DNA of 64,000 bases, taken from assembly GCF_025244665.1 (NCBI RefSeq), contig NZ_CP104205.1, positions 62,001 to 126,000 of the forward strand, read 5' to 3'. The notes beneath the pieces were generated by a model, which had not been told where the DNA came from, searched no databases, and saw only the letters and a program-made list of their open reading frames with translations. The position numbers and the translations under genes are program-made. The stretch is from Maribacter litopenaei. Its GTDB lineage: Bacteria > Bacteroidota > Bacteroidia > Flavobacteriales > Flavobacteriaceae. Below, in pieces: positions 19,424-29,126 of the stretch (its first letter is position 1; every line of letters begins with the position of its first letter).

Positions 19424-20629
19424 CTAAAAGTGAATATCAAACTGAAGTCTACCCATGAGTCTGTTAGTGTCATTTTCAACAGATAAATAGCTTACGTCCG
19501 TCTGTACTTTTAGTTTATGACCAGCAATATACTTGGATAATCCCAAAGTGTATTGATTTTCCGGATTTTTACCCGTGACTATTTCATCCAAATGAATATT
19601 TGTAAACCTTCCGGAAACCTCCCAATTATTTTTGAAAAGATAACCGCTCTGCAGGTTAAGACCGGTTCCTACTTGAACCTCGTCACCTGTAGGAGTACCA
19701 TCAGAATTTTTTGCGATGGGATCTTCTGCAGTTCTATTAGCATATTCGCCCATCAGTGAAAACCCCCTATACTTGAACATGGCGTCAATGAAAATGGTAT
19801 TGATGTCCGTCCGGTAAAAACCAGTATCATTGACCATATAGGATCCTAGATTGCTCCTGGTCTTTACAGCGTCCTGGTTTGTATCAAAGGTAGCGGCCAA
19901 CATTAGTTTGGGTGTTTCTTCCCTCTTTAGATCGCTTCCAAAGTAGTCTCCCTTGCTTTTAAAGGCCCCAAAAGGGAGCAGTTCCAATCTTGCCGTATGT
20001 TGGTAACCACCTAAATTTCCAGTAGTAACATTCCTTCCTTCACCCATGGAAACTGCTAATTTTTCACGAACCAAAAAGGTATCCGTAAGATTAAAATGAT
20101 ATCTTAACTGTATGCCAAGGTCTCGATCAATGTTAAAACGACTGTTCAGCAATGAGCGGTCTACTTGTTGGAGGTTGCCGGAAGAGATAACGCGTTCAAT
20201 ATTACCCGGTAACTTGGTCTGTCCCATCCAAAATTCAAAATTCCCATAGAAATTCCACATAATAACAGCATCCAATATGTAGCGGGGGGCATTATTGGTA
20301 AATTCAGAAGCTCCACCAATGTCCCTATTGGAAAGTCCAAGTTCAATTTTGTATTTTAATTTAGGGGAGTAGGCAAAACCATCGAATTTTAGACGTGCCC
20401 TACGGACCAAGAAACTTTGTTCGGGGTCTACCAAGCCATTTTCGGTATCGTCGTCCCAGGTGGCGATTGTAAGGAATTGCATTCTAGTGCCAATCTTCAT
20501 GCTCCAAGTACTGTCTTTTCCAACTAGATCGAAAAGACCCTTTCCAAATGCTGGTGCATTTGTTTCCTGGGCATTGGAAAAATTAAGACAAAGTGTAAGA
20601 ATCCCTAGGGATATAAATTTGAATTTCAT
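19424..20629 (-). CDS. Phosphate-selective porin O/P family protein
   Basis: This intact outer-membrane beta-barrel protein is about 401 aa from the chosen start, which gives a clean signal peptide (MKFKFISLGILTLCLNFSNAQ). The body contains the OprP/OprO pattern: SFLVRRARLKFDGFAYSPKL near the N-terminus and MGQTKLPGNIERV, then repeated amphipathic strands ending in aromatic residues. The C-terminus LMGRLQFDIHF ends in Phe, as barrels do. It lies 71 bases upstream of the phosphate transporter on the same strand. Phosphate selectivity is inferred from family and neighbour. Confidence 0.88.
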   Translation of the reverse strand: MKFKFISLGILTLCLNFSNAQETNAPAFGKGLFDLVGKDSTWSMKIGTRMQFLTIATWDDDTENGLVDPEQSFLVRRARLKFDGFAYSPKLKYKIELGLSNRDIGGASEFTNNAPRYILDAVIMWNFYGNFEFWMGQTKLPGNIERVISSGNLQQVDRSLLNSRFNIDRDLGIQLRYHFNLTDTFLVREKLAVSMGEGRNVTTGNLGGYQHTARLELLPFGAFKSKGDYFGSDLKREETPKLMLAATFDTNQDAVKTRSNLGSYMVNDTGFYRTDINTIFIDAMFKYRGFSLMGEYANRTAEDPIAKNSDGTPTGDEVQVGTGLNLQSGYLFKNNWEVSGRFTNIHLDEIVTGKNPENQYTLGLSKYIAGHKLKVQTDVSYLSVENDTNRLMGRLQFDIHF

Positions 20630-20712
20630 GAATGCGGGTAATGATTTTTGTCGCTGCAAAGAACTATATCCAATGTTAAGTTAAAGTTGCTTGATTGTTA
20701 TATGTTTGCTTC

Positions 20713-20745
20713 AAAAACAAAAAAAGCTACCTTGAAGAAGGTAGC
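20713..20745 (-). terminator. Rho-independent terminator
   Basis: Perfect 8-bp stem GCTACCTT (20726-20733) with AAGGTAGC (20738-20745) and loop GAAG. On the minus strand it is followed by a T-rich tract (A-rich on plus, 20713-20725). It ends the transcript of the 20914-21276 gene. Confidence 0.8.
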
Positions 20746-20913
20746 CTCGGAATTCTAGGAAAAAGTCGACAAAAACCATTATCCCTAAGAAATCCTTATG
20801 TTTTTAGCATTTTCGAGAATCCATCGAACCTAACTTAACATGATTTTTTTGAATGTTAAGTTTTTGTTAACCGAACTAAAAGCTTGTTTTATTGCGCGAA
20901 AAGTGCGATTGTT

Positions 20914-21276
20914 TTATTTATCCATTTTGGCGCTATCATCCATCATCAAATCAACTGGATTGATAGATTTACCATACAAGGCCTTTTGTAAGTAAATGCT
21001 CTGGTCGGCGTTTATTTCTACCATTTGTTCCAGGGTTTCATAGCCAGGGAAGCTTATTTGAAGGATATATTTACCAGGTTCAATAGCTTCAAATTCAAAA
21101 TTGCCATTAAAATTGGTTCTCGTTTGCCATTCAGTATTCTTTAGCTGTAAGTTGGCCATCATTAGTGGCTCGTTAAAAACTTCAGCATCTAAAACCTTAC
21201 CTTTTAAGACTCCCGTATTTTGGGCTATTGAAAGAAATGGAATCATAAAGAAAATGCCAATAATCATTACTTTCAT
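20914..21276 (-). CDS. Carboxypeptidase-regulatory-like domain secreted protein (120 aa)
   Basis: A signal peptide (MKVMIIGIFFMIPFLSIAQ) precedes a single beta-sandwich domain of the CarboxypepD_reg-like type. The typical pattern is present: LKGKVLDAEVFNEPLMMANL, then NFNGNFEFEAIEPGKYIL and FPGYETLEQ. In Bacteroidota this module usually fronts TonB receptors, but here it stands alone and ends in a short polar tail. It is followed by a strong terminator and lies upstream of the porin gene. It may be a periplasmic accessory protein; no direct evidence for a partner. Confidence 0.75.
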   Translation of the reverse strand: MKVMIIGIFFMIPFLSIAQNTGVLKGKVLDAEVFNEPLMMANLQLKNTEWQTRTNFNGNFEFEAIEPGKYILQISFPGYETLEQMVEINADQSIYLQKALYGKSINPVDLMMDDSAKMDK

Positions 21277-21433
21277 ATTAATTTGATTTATTTATTGACA
21301 AAATAACTTCAACAAGGTTAAATTAAGGTTACGTACTGGTTATCTCTTTATTTTTAAAAGGTTAAGGTATTGGTGTCTTTGCTCAATTCTTAAGTACTTC
21401 TACAGCACAAAAAATGTATCTTGCAAGGATTAA

Positions 21434-22786
21434 ATGAGTAACATGAATTGGGAGCAATTACTATCATTGCGAAGAAAGGGCGATGTCAATAAAAGGATAA
21501 GGAACGAGCAGAACGAGACCCGTTTGGGTTTTGATGTGGATTACGACCGAATCATATTCTCTGCGGCCTTTAGAAGCCTACAGGACAAAACTCAGGTAAT
21601 ACCTCTTTCTAAAACTGATTTTGTTCATACTAGACTGACCCATAGTTTGGAGGTTTCCGTAGTGGGAAGAAGTCCGGGTAGGTTGGCCGGCCAAAAAATC
21701 CTGGATAAACACCCTCATTTAAAAGAGATACATGGCTACAAATTCAATGATTTTGGAGCTATCGTAGCTGCGGCGGCCTTGGCACATGACATTGGCAATC
21801 CTCCTTTTGGCCATAGCGGTGAAAAAGCCATAGGCGAGTTTTTCAAGAATGGAAAGGGAAGGATGTTCAAGGAACAATTGACACCTAAGGAATACCAGGA
21901 CATCATAGATTTTGAGGGCAATGCCAATGGTTTCAAACTATTGACACAGGATAGGGCGGGAGTCTCCGGAGGCTTACGTTTAAGTTATGCCACCCTTGGT
22001 GCCTTTATGAAATACCCGAAGGAATCACTACCTAAAAAGCCTACGAAGCATATTTCCGATAAGAAGTTTGGATTTTTTCAGTCAGAAAAGGATGCTTTTT
22101 TTGAAGTCGCCAAGGATCTAGGATTATTACAAACCCGTAATGGTGAAGAGATATCTTTCGCTAGGCATCCATTGACCTATTTGGTAGAGGCTGCAGATGA
22201 TATTTGTTATACCATCATCGACTTTGAGGATGGCATAAATCTCGGTTTAATTTCAGAGGATTACGCCTTGGAATACCTTATAAATTTGGTAAAGGACTCT
22301 ATAAATACCAAAAAGTATAATACACTTGAGTATAAGGAGGATCGTATCAGTTATTTACGGGCCTTGGCCATAAACACCCTTATTCAAGATGCAGTATCCA
22401 TTTTTATGGACAATGAAGAAAATATACTAGATGGTACATTCGATGTGTCCCTAATGGACAAAAGCAAGTATGATGCCCAAATACGGGATATTATAAGCTT
22501 AAGCGTGGAAAAGGTGTACAAGGATCAAGAAGTTATTGAAAAGGAGATTGCAGGGTATAAGATAATAGCGGACATTTTGGAGGTATATACAGATGCCCTT
22601 GTTAAAAAAATGCAGAGCACCGCGTCCAATTATCATCATTTGGTTCTGCAGACGTTACCGGAATTTTATCGAAGAACGAATTTGTCGCTATATGAAACCT
22701 TATTGAATACCTGTTGTTATGTGGCAAGTCTATCCGATAGTTCAGCCGTGCATATTCATAATAAAATTACGGGCAAGCAACTTTAA
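21434..22786 (+). CDS. dgt: Deoxyguanosinetriphosphate triphosphohydrolase-like protein
   Basis: This intact 450-aa HD-domain enzyme hydrolyses dGTP (or dNTPs) to the nucleoside and triphosphate. The HD metal ligands are His in HTRLTHS (about residues 65-70) and the HD pair in ALAHDIGNPPFGH (about 117-127), with the final Asp in VEAADDICYT. The N-terminal FDVDYDRIIFSAAFRSL segment matches the family. It converges with the DUF3078 gene, overlapping by four bases. Substrate range (dGTPase or general dNTPase) cannot be read from sequence. Confidence 0.92.
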   Translation: MSNMNWEQLLSLRRKGDVNKRIRNEQNETRLGFDVDYDRIIFSAAFRSLQDKTQVIPLSKTDFVHTRLTHSLEVSVVGRSPGRLAGQKILDKHPHLKEIHGYKFNDFGAIVAAAALAHDIGNPPFGHSGEKAIGEFFKNGKGRMFKEQLTPKEYQDIIDFEGNANGFKLLTQDRAGVSGGLRLSYATLGAFMKYPKESLPKKPTKHISDKKFGFFQSEKDAFFEVAKDLGLLQTRNGEEISFARHPLTYLVEAADDICYTIIDFEDGINLGLISEDYALEYLINLVKDSINTKKYNTLEYKEDRISYLRALAINTLIQDAVSIFMDNEENILDGTFDVSLMDKSKYDAQIRDIISLSVEKVYKDQEVIEKEIAGYKIIADILEVYTDALVKKMQSTASNYHHLVLQTLPEFYRRTNLSLYETLLNTCCYVASLSDSSAVHIHNKITGKQL

Positions 22787-23910
22787 AAATCAACGGCGAC
22801 ACCTACTCCCAAAACTTGTTTAAATTGTATTTTAGGGATACCTGGATCGGTAACGATGCCCGCATCGTTTTGTACTTCGTCAAAAAGGATATCGTCATCA
22901 TAGATTACATGGGTACCCAAGGTGGTTAATATGTATTTATTGACACGCATTTTTACATTTAATTCCCAGTCAACATCCACATTTCCGAAACTTTTAAGAT
23001 AATCTGTATATAAATTTAGGCGGCTATTGATATCAATATTCTCTGCAATATTGACTTCCCATTTATGGGTAACCAAGATACCTAGCTCTAGCCGATGGTT
23101 TTCCCCTGGTGTAATTACATTTCCATTCGCATCCAATATGGCTTTCTCTACACCAAACGCTCCTTTATCCGCCAAATCTTGATCCAGGACAAAGGTGGAT
23201 TTTTGGGTCAAAGGGGACATGTATAAGTTGAACTTTTGATTTTTACTGATGTAGGCCGTACCCGCACCAAAGAAGAGATATCCCGGGGCCATGAACCTTG
23301 AGATCGGGTTATCCCTATCGGGATATTTATAACCATTGGAGAATTGTGTGTTAAAGTTTAATTGAACGGAATAATACCAATTACTGATCGTATCCCTTCT
23401 ATAGCCTACGTTGGAACTTAAACGTATCACATCTTCTGTCTTTCTTATTTTTCTACCTTCCTGGGCATTGAGTCCGTACCTAAGTTCAATATTATTATCC
23501 CATTTGAAATATCTAAACTTATAGTCCCGAACAAATTTTAGAAATCCCAGTCCGCTGACCGCATTGTCACCCCCCGCGTTCCAATTGACAAAGGCTACCT
23601 CGCTTAAGTTGATTCCCAGCATATTTTCCTTGATCCAAAAGGAGGGTACGCGAAATGGATCGTATTTGTCTTTTAAGGGTCTCGTACGTTTAAAAGAGAT
23701 GACGGGGTTCGTTAGGTTCACTCCCCTGGGAATATGTTTTATTTTTTCCTGGGTTTTTCTAATGACAATGGTATCCACAACTGTAGTATCGATGATAACG
23801 GTATCCGGGACTATGGGAGAGGGTATCGTATCCTGTGACAAGGCCATAGTCGAAAAAATAAATAGTAGGCAGAATGTTAGTAGTGAATTGCCTTTAATTG
23901 AAATTTTCAT
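22783..23910 (-). CDS. DUF3078 domain outer-membrane protein (375 aa)
   Basis: An intact protein with a signal peptide ending near MALSQ, then a Thr/Val/Pro-rich linker (residues 28-55) and a DUF3078 beta-barrel-like domain. Segments such as FWIKENMLGINLSEVAFVNWNAGGDNAVSG are characteristic of this Bacteroidota family, and the C-terminus GVGVAVDF ends in an aromatic residue. Function is unknown. Its start overlaps the dxs stop by four bases, implying translational coupling to dxs, an arrangement I believe is conserved in Flavobacteriia. Confidence 0.85.
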   Translation of the reverse strand: MKISIKGNSLLTFCLLFIFSTMALSQDTIPSPIVPDTVIIDTTVVDTIVIRKTQEKIKHIPRGVNLTNPVISFKRTRPLKDKYDPFRVPSFWIKENMLGINLSEVAFVNWNAGGDNAVSGLGFLKFVRDYKFRYFKWDNNIELRYGLNAQEGRKIRKTEDVIRLSSNVGYRRDTISNWYYSVQLNFNTQFSNGYKYPDRDNPISRFMAPGYLFFGAGTAYISKNQKFNLYMSPLTQKSTFVLDQDLADKGAFGVEKAILDANGNVITPGENHRLELGILVTHKWEVNIAENIDINSRLNLYTDYLKSFGNVDVDWELNVKMRVNKYILTTLGTHVIYDDDILFDEVQNDAGIVTDPGIPKIQFKQVLGVGVAVDF

Positions 23911-25671
23911 AAAAGGTTTTCTATATATGATTTTATGGATTGATTGTCAATGTGTACCAAACGGTACAATTCTTCTTGAGTACCATGAGGGATAAATTCA
24001 TCGGGAATTCCAAACACCTTTATCGTTTTTTGGATACCTAAACCATTGGCCACTTCCAAAATGCCGCTTCCAAACCCACCAATGGCCGAACCATCCTCTA
24101 TGGTAATAATATGTTCATAATTATGTAATACCTGTTGTATGCGTTTTTTGTCAAGAGGTTTGATAAACGGAAAGTGGTAATGCCCCACAGTTTTACCTTG
24201 TTCAATATTTCCCGTAAATTCTGTGACCTCATTTCCAATGGGATCGGTACTAAGAATGGCGATTTTTGTTCCTTTTTTGATTTCAATAGAAGTCCCAATT
24301 GTCATTTTTTCAAAAGGTCGTTTCCAATCCAATAAGACGCCCCTACCTCTTGGATAGCGAATAGCGATAGGATGTTGTAATCCCAATTGGGCCGTGTACA
24401 TGATATTCCTAAGCTCTACCTCGTTCATTGGCGAGCAAAGCATGAGATTTGGAATACACCGTAGATAGGCAATATCAAAAACTCCATGATGCGTGGGTCC
24501 ATCTTGCCCCACTAATCCCGCTCTATCCAAACAAAAAACGACCGGTATATTTTGTAAGGCCACATCGTGGATGACCTGATCATAGGCACGTTGCAGGAAA
24601 GTGGAGTAAATATTGCAAAAAGGAATCAACCCCGCCGCGGCCATCCCAGCAGCCATGGTTACAGCATGTTGCTCAGCAATTCCCACATCGAAGGCACGTT
24701 CGGGATAGTCTCCATCATATACTTTAGGGAACTACCGGTGGGCATAGCAGGGGTAATACCCACGATTTTTTCATTTTTTTGGGCTAGTTCTACCAAGGTA
24801 TATCCAAAAACATCCTGAAATTTTAGGGGTTGGGGTTGGTCACTTTTTTTAATAAGCTCCCCAGTTCTTTTATCAAATTTGCCTGGGGCATGATAGGTTA
24901 CCTGATTTTCTTCGGCTTTTTTAAGGCCTCTCCCCTTGGTGGTGATGACATGCAATAATTTAGGCCCGGAAACTGATTTTAAGCGCTCCAGTTCGTTTAT
25001 TAGCATATGAAGGTCATGCCCATCCACAGGACCGGAATAATTAAAGTTGAGACATTCAAAGATATTCTCATCCTTCGCGGTACCCTTTTTTACATTGGTA
25101 AGGTATTTTTTTAATGCGCCAACACTGGGGTCGATTCCTATGGCATTATCATTTAGGATAATGAGGATGTTGGTATCTGTAACACCGGCGTGGTTAAGCC
25201 CTTCAAAGGCCATTCCGCTGGCAATGGAGGCATCCCCTATGATGGCAATATGTTGTCTATCTTTTTCTCCTTTTAATTTTGAAGCCAGTGCCATACCCAA
25301 TATGGCCGATATGGAAGTGGAGCTGTGGCCGGTACCAAAGGCATCATACTCGCTTTCCGCCATTTTTGGAAAACCACTGATGCCGTTAAGCTGTCTATTG
25401 GTTTCGAATATTTCCTTCCTGCCCGTAAGAATCTTATGCCCATAGGCCTGATGTCCCACATCCCAAATGAGTTTGTCCTCAGGGGCGTTAAAAACATAAT
25501 GTAGGGCCACTGTGAGTTCAACTACCCCTAAACTAGCTCCTAGATGTCCTTCCTTTGTAGCTACAATGTCAATGATAAAAACTCGTAGCTCCTGTACCAA
25601 TTGAGGTAATTGATCCACAGATAACTCTTTTAGATCCCGGGATTGTCTATATGTGCTAATAATGAAGCCAC
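23907..25671 (-). CDS. dxs: 1-deoxy-D-xylulose-5-phosphate synthase (two frame disruptions)
   Basis: This thiamine-diphosphate enzyme starts the non-mevalonate isoprenoid pathway. Visible motifs are GHLGASLGVVEL, the WDVGHQAYGHK His pair, the ThDP motif GDASIASGMAFEGLN and, in the transketolase half, GIAEQHAVTMAAGMA and DGPTHHGVFD. The frame breaks near 24710-24716 (a lost base before DYPERAFDVGIAEQ) and near 25636-25641 (a lost G in a CCCGGG run, joining SLLAHIDNPG to DLKELSVDQLPQL). The start is uncertain; GTG at 25671 is the best candidate. Essential in bacteria using this pathway, so real inactivation is unlikely. It supplies precursors for the carotenoid genes at 56.9-59 kb. Confidence 0.9.
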
Positions 25672-25767
25672 TGGAATATAATTCGTGGCAAAAATACTTC
25701 TTTTACGCACCAAAACAATTGTTTTTAAAAGCTAGTGGCCCAGTTCATCTTATTGTATTTTTGAAGT

Positions 25768-26211
25768 ATGATAACACCCTTCGATGATTCGTATTTCATG
25801 AAGAAGGCCCTACAAGAGGCCGAGCATGCTTTTGAACAAGATGAAATCCCTGTGGGGGCTGTCATTGTTATCAAGGACAGAATTATTGCTCGAGCACATA
25901 ACCTCACTGAAAAACTGAACGATGTTACGGCGCATGCAGAAATGCAGGCCATAACGGCGGCAGCCAATTTTTTAGGAGGTAAGTACCTAAGGGATTGTAC
26001 CCTATATGTAACTTTGGAGCCTTGCCAAATGTGCGCCGGCGCCCTATTCCGGAGCCAAATTTCGAAAATTGTATATGCCGCGGCGGATCCCCATCGTGGT
26101 TTTAATGCCATGGGCACCCATTTGCATCCAAAGACGGAAGTGGTAAGTGGTATACTTGAACATGAGGCATCGGATCTTTTGAATAGATTTTTTGAGAAAA
26201 AACGTCGATAA
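25768..26211 (+). CDS. tadA: tRNA-specific adenosine deaminase
   Basis: This intact 147-aa zinc deaminase converts the wobble adenosine of tRNA-Arg to inosine. The catalytic HAE triad is at residues 56-58 and the zinc PCxxC at 85-89 (PCQMC). The family's N-terminal FMKKALQEAE and a C-terminal FFEKKR tail fit TadA. It is divergent from dxs across a spacer of about 100 bases. A close alternative is guanine or cytosine deaminase, but the motif context favours TadA. Confidence 0.92.
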   Translation: MITPFDDSYFMKKALQEAEHAFEQDEIPVGAVIVIKDRIIARAHNLTEKLNDVTAHAEMQAITAAANFLGGKYLRDCTLYVTLEPCQMCAGALFRSQISKIVYAAADPHRGFNAMGTHLHPKTEVVSGILEHEASDLLNRFFEKKRR

Positions 26212-26226
26212 ATAAGGGGGTATTCA

Positions 26227-26252
26227 TAAAAAAACCACGCAATGCGTGGTTC
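26227..26252 (-). terminator. Rho-independent terminator between convergent genes
   Basis: The inverted repeat AACCACGC/GCGTGGTT closes on a short AAT loop. On the minus strand it is followed by eight or more T residues, so it mainly serves the cold-shock gene; it could also slow tadA transcripts. Confidence 0.75.
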
Positions 26253-26280
26253 CAATTCTTCCAAAATGTAATACTTATAA

Positions 26281-26472
26281 TCAAAGAACAGTTACCTGCC
26301 CTGCAACTATGCCTTTTCTACCTTCTTGTTCAACGTATTCTACTTTGTCTCCTTCCCTGATCTCCGTTCCGTTAAGAGCGGTCGCATGGACAAATATGTC
26401 CTTTCCCGTGTCGTCATTGGTAATAAATCCATAACCTTTGGATTCATTAAAAAATTTTACTGTGCCAGTCAT
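26281..26472 (-). CDS. Cold-shock domain protein (63 aa)
   Basis: A single cold-shock domain of normal length. RNP1 is KGYGFI (about residues 12-17) and RNP2 is DIFVHA (about 25-30), which bind single-stranded RNA or DNA as an RNA chaperone. It stands alone with its own terminator, as usual for csp genes. A long AT-rich 5' leader precedes it. Whether it is cold-inducible cannot be told. Confidence 0.93.
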   Translation of the reverse strand: MTGTVKFFNESKGYGFITNDDTGKDIFVHATALNGTEIREGDKVEYVEQEGRKGIVAGQVTVL

Positions 26473-26538
26473 TCAAATAAAAAATTAAATAATTAATACC
26501 CTAAAATAATCATTTTTGGGTCAAATTGGGAGAAAATA

Positions 26539-26811
26539 TTAATTTTTGTCTTTCGGAATAGCTTGATTTTCAGTGTTTTTTATCGATTTCCCCTGCATTT
26601 TACGAATGTTTTCCTCGGTGAGCATATAATCGTTCATTTTTTTACCGCGGCTTTCCTTAATCAAGAACAAGGGCATGGCCACCAAAAAAAGTCCTACAGT
26701 TCCACCCCCTATAAATTTATGTGCGGTGGCTTGTTTTGAATCATCCATGTTAAAACCATAGATGATGCATCCAAATGAGGCGAGGACAATCAGTGTTATA
26801 AGATACTTCAT
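26539..26811 (-). CDS. Small two-helix membrane protein (90 aa)
   Basis: Two hydrophobic segments are visible, at about residues 2-20 (YLITLIVLASFGCIIYG) and 34-52 (GGGTVGLFLVAMPLFLI), followed by a charged cytoplasmic tail rich in Lys, Asn and Glu. I recognise no named family, although similar small proteins are common in Flavobacteriaceae. It sits between the csp and peptidase genes on the same strand with gaps of about 66 bases, so it may be independently transcribed. Confidence 0.65.
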   Translation of the reverse strand: MKYLITLIVLASFGCIIYGFNMDDSKQATAHKFIGGGTVGLFLVAMPLFLIKESRGKKMNDYMLTEENIRKMQGKSIKNTENQAIPKDKN

Positions 26812-26877
26812 GGGACAAAGTTAGGAATTACCTCATTAATAAATGGAATAAGATCGGTATATCAAAAACTGGAAAGC

Positions 26878-28304
26878 CTAATTGAAATTCTTGATAAGTT
26901 GATAGGAGAACTGAACAATTTCCTTGTAGTTTTCCTTACTTATTTTTTCGTCTATTCCGTGAAAGCGAGTCATACTATCCGGGCCTAAGCGTATTGGGTA
27001 AAAACGGAAGACATCGTCTGCAACCTCATAAAAATAACGTCCATCGGTGCCGCCACCTACCAAACCTGGTACTACCACACTATTTGAAAATTGATTGCGA
27101 ATTGTCTGTTCTAATGTTTTATAGGCATCGGAATCTATACTTGAAACTTTTGAAGGGTTTGTCAAAAACCCCACGGGTTCCACCCTAATTTTATCGGAAA
27201 TGATACTTTCTATATGGTCCTGCACGGATTCAATGGATTCGCCCGGTAGAATTCTAAAGTTAATGGTCGCTTCGGCTACGGTAGGTATTACGTTATTCTT
27301 GACCCCTCCGCCAATAATTGTGGGAGCTGTTGTGGTATGGGCGTTCAATGCCTCAAGGATTGGGTCTTTAAATAACCAGGGATTGGCAAATGCCATTCTC
27401 TTGAAGAAGGGTAGTTCTGCTCCCATATATTCTAGCTGATAGTCAATAGGTTTGACCAATTTATAAGGTAGTTGATTGTTTTCCAGGTCCACAATGGCCT
27501 TTGCAAGCATTCCAATGGTGTTTTCCTTGGGCGGTTGCGAACTATGGCCTCCGTTTGTTTCAACAATCAATCTAAAGGAAGCGAATCCCTTTTCAGCCAA
27601 ATTTACCATAGCGACGGGATTCTCTATACCTGGTACCAGGTTTTCAGCTAGAAATCCCCCTTCGTCCAAGGCCATAGTGGCATGTATACCTTTTGATTTT
27701 AAATATTTTGCTATTTCAGCGGCACCTTTACCGCCACCAACCTCTTCATCGTGTCCAAAGGCAAGATAAATGGTTTGTGAAGGAACGAAGGATTCCTCCA
27801 ATAATTTTTCCACCGCCTCCATGAGGCCTATCAGGGTGCCTTTATCGTCCAAGGTACCCCTGCCAATGATATGGCTATCCGTAATCGTACCTTCAAACGG
27901 TCCTGCTTCCCAATCTTCCAACGTTGGCTGGTCTACAGGACCACATCTTGGTGCGACATTAAAATGAGGGGTTTTTTGGAAAGATCTGAACCTTGCCATG
28001 TATATAATAAGCTATACGTGTTTATTTTTTCCAAGTAAAGCTTTTCGTGTACCCTAGGAAAGGTTTCTTCCAAAAACTGATGAAAGCCGAAAAAGGCCGT
28101 GGAATCGGGTATAGCGTCCTCACTATAGGAAATAGTCTTGTATTGCAAACCTTTGGATAGGTTCTGATAAATATCATCAGGAAGTTCAACATTTTCAACG
28201 GATAAAGGGGCAACTTGTTTGGAACTAAGTTGAAAGGTATTGAACACCAAAATGCCCACTACAACCAGTAGCACGAGCAGCAAAATCAAAAGTATTTTTT
28301 TCAT
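26878..28304 (-). CDS. M20 family metallopeptidase, CPS/PM20D1-like (frame-disrupted)
   Basis: Joined frames give about 475 aa with an N-terminal membrane anchor or signal (LLILLLVLLVVVGILVF). The two-zinc site is readable: SHQDVVPVD (His, Asp), GRGTLDDKGTL (bridging Asp) and GHDEEVGGGKGA (catalytic Glu pair), with a terminal His in RFHGIDEKI. The frame breaks at about 27935-27940 (GTGGTCCTGTAG, expected GTGGTCCCTGTAG), within the first zinc motif. Related enzymes hydrolyse N-acyl amino acids or small peptides. The N-terminal anchor suggests periplasmic action. Confidence 0.87.
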
Positions 28305-28445
28305 AGGGTTGGTTTATTAAGGATAACTAGTTTGGCCTTTTTAAAAGTAAGCAATTTTAATTGGGATTCTAACAATTATTGGGGTGCACCATAGGCAAGT
28401 TTATGGGCTTAAATTGGCTTGAAAAATGTTGATTTGAACCTAGAC

Positions 28446-29053
28446 CTATTCTGAAGTAGCCGATTCTTTTGAATTTTTTAAACCTCTTAGTAATAGTTCC
28501 ATCCCCCATTTTAAAAGCTCTGTCGATTCGGTATTATCCAATCCGCAAACATCCTTGGTAACGATAAGGGGTTCAATACCCATTAAGACGGTAAGTAGAT
28601 TTGAAAGGTCCTTTTTCAGCTTGGGTGAGAAATCCGTGTCCTCCAGGACCATTTGCAAGGTTTTTTTCCTCCTGGCACCTCTTTTGGGAGTTGAGGTGCT
28701 AGAGTCCAAAAAGGTGCTAATGTATTTACGAAATAACTTTTCATGATCTACCGCAAGGGTGTTGTAGTAGTCCTGAACACCAAAAATTTTATCATCTAAA
28801 GTTTTGCCTTGAAGATTATCATAAATCATTTCTCGGACTTTTGGTGCTTACATCAAGGGCTGCTTCTGCCGCCAATACATCCGCATTTGAAAAATATCTA
28901 TAAATGGTGGCTCGGAAATACCTGTTTTTTTTGCAATGTCTTCCAAATTGAATTCCAATCCCTTGTTCAAAAAATTCGGGCACTTTTTAGGATTTTAGCC
29001 CTAGTCTCCATCTTTTGATTGGTTCTACCCTTGTTGATGTATTCCTGTTTCAT
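28446..29053 (-). CDS. TetR-family regulator (several frame disruptions)
   Basis: Joined frames give about 200 aa. The N-terminal helix-turn-helix reads KILKSAQNFFEQGIGF, then IAKKTGISRATIYRYFSNADVL after repair, a typical TetR DNA-binding domain. Disruptions lie at about 28833 (extra base in TCCGGA), 28913 (CTCGGAA, expected CTCTGGAA), 28943-28950 (GGAATTC, an extra A) and 28977 (TTCGGG, expected TTCTGGG). Three of four are CCRGA sites. Four breaks in 600 bases could also mean a true pseudogene. It is divergent from the cupin gene, with repeated operator-like sites between them. Confidence 0.7.
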
Positions 29054-29055
29054 AA

Positions 29056-29074
29056 GACAAATATCTCATAAAAT
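29056..29074. promoter_or_regulatory. Operator-like repeat, copy 1
   Basis: The 19-bp sequence GACAAATATCTCATAAAAT recurs with one mismatch at 29108-29126. It contains the half-sites AGA and TCT around an AT core. It lies directly before the tetR start codon, a typical place for autoregulation. Confidence 0.5.
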
Positions 29075-29104
29075 TTGGTAAAATAAAATATACCCTTATG
29101 TTTG
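29075..29104 (+). promoter_or_regulatory. Promoter of the cupin gene
   Basis: TTG at 29075-29077, a 19-bp spacer and TATGTTTG at 29097-29104 match the Bacteroidota -33/-7 promoter (TTG, TAnnTTTG). It is bracketed by the two operator-like repeats. Confidence 0.6.
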
Positions 29105-29105
29105 T

Positions 29106-29126
29106 GAGACAAAAATCTCATAAAAT
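29106..29126. promoter_or_regulatory. Operator-like repeat, copy 2 (palindromic)
   Basis: TGAGACAAAAATCTCA is an inverted repeat with 5-bp arms TGAGA/TCTCA. It belongs to the second copy of the 19-bp repeat (29108-29126) and lies just after the -7 box, where a bound TetR would block the cupin transcript. Confidence 0.55.

Noticed and set aside
22783..23910. Classifying the DUF3078 protein as a porin or FadL-like transporter
   Set aside because: Beta strands and an aromatic C-terminus are present, but no selective motif of either family could be identified.
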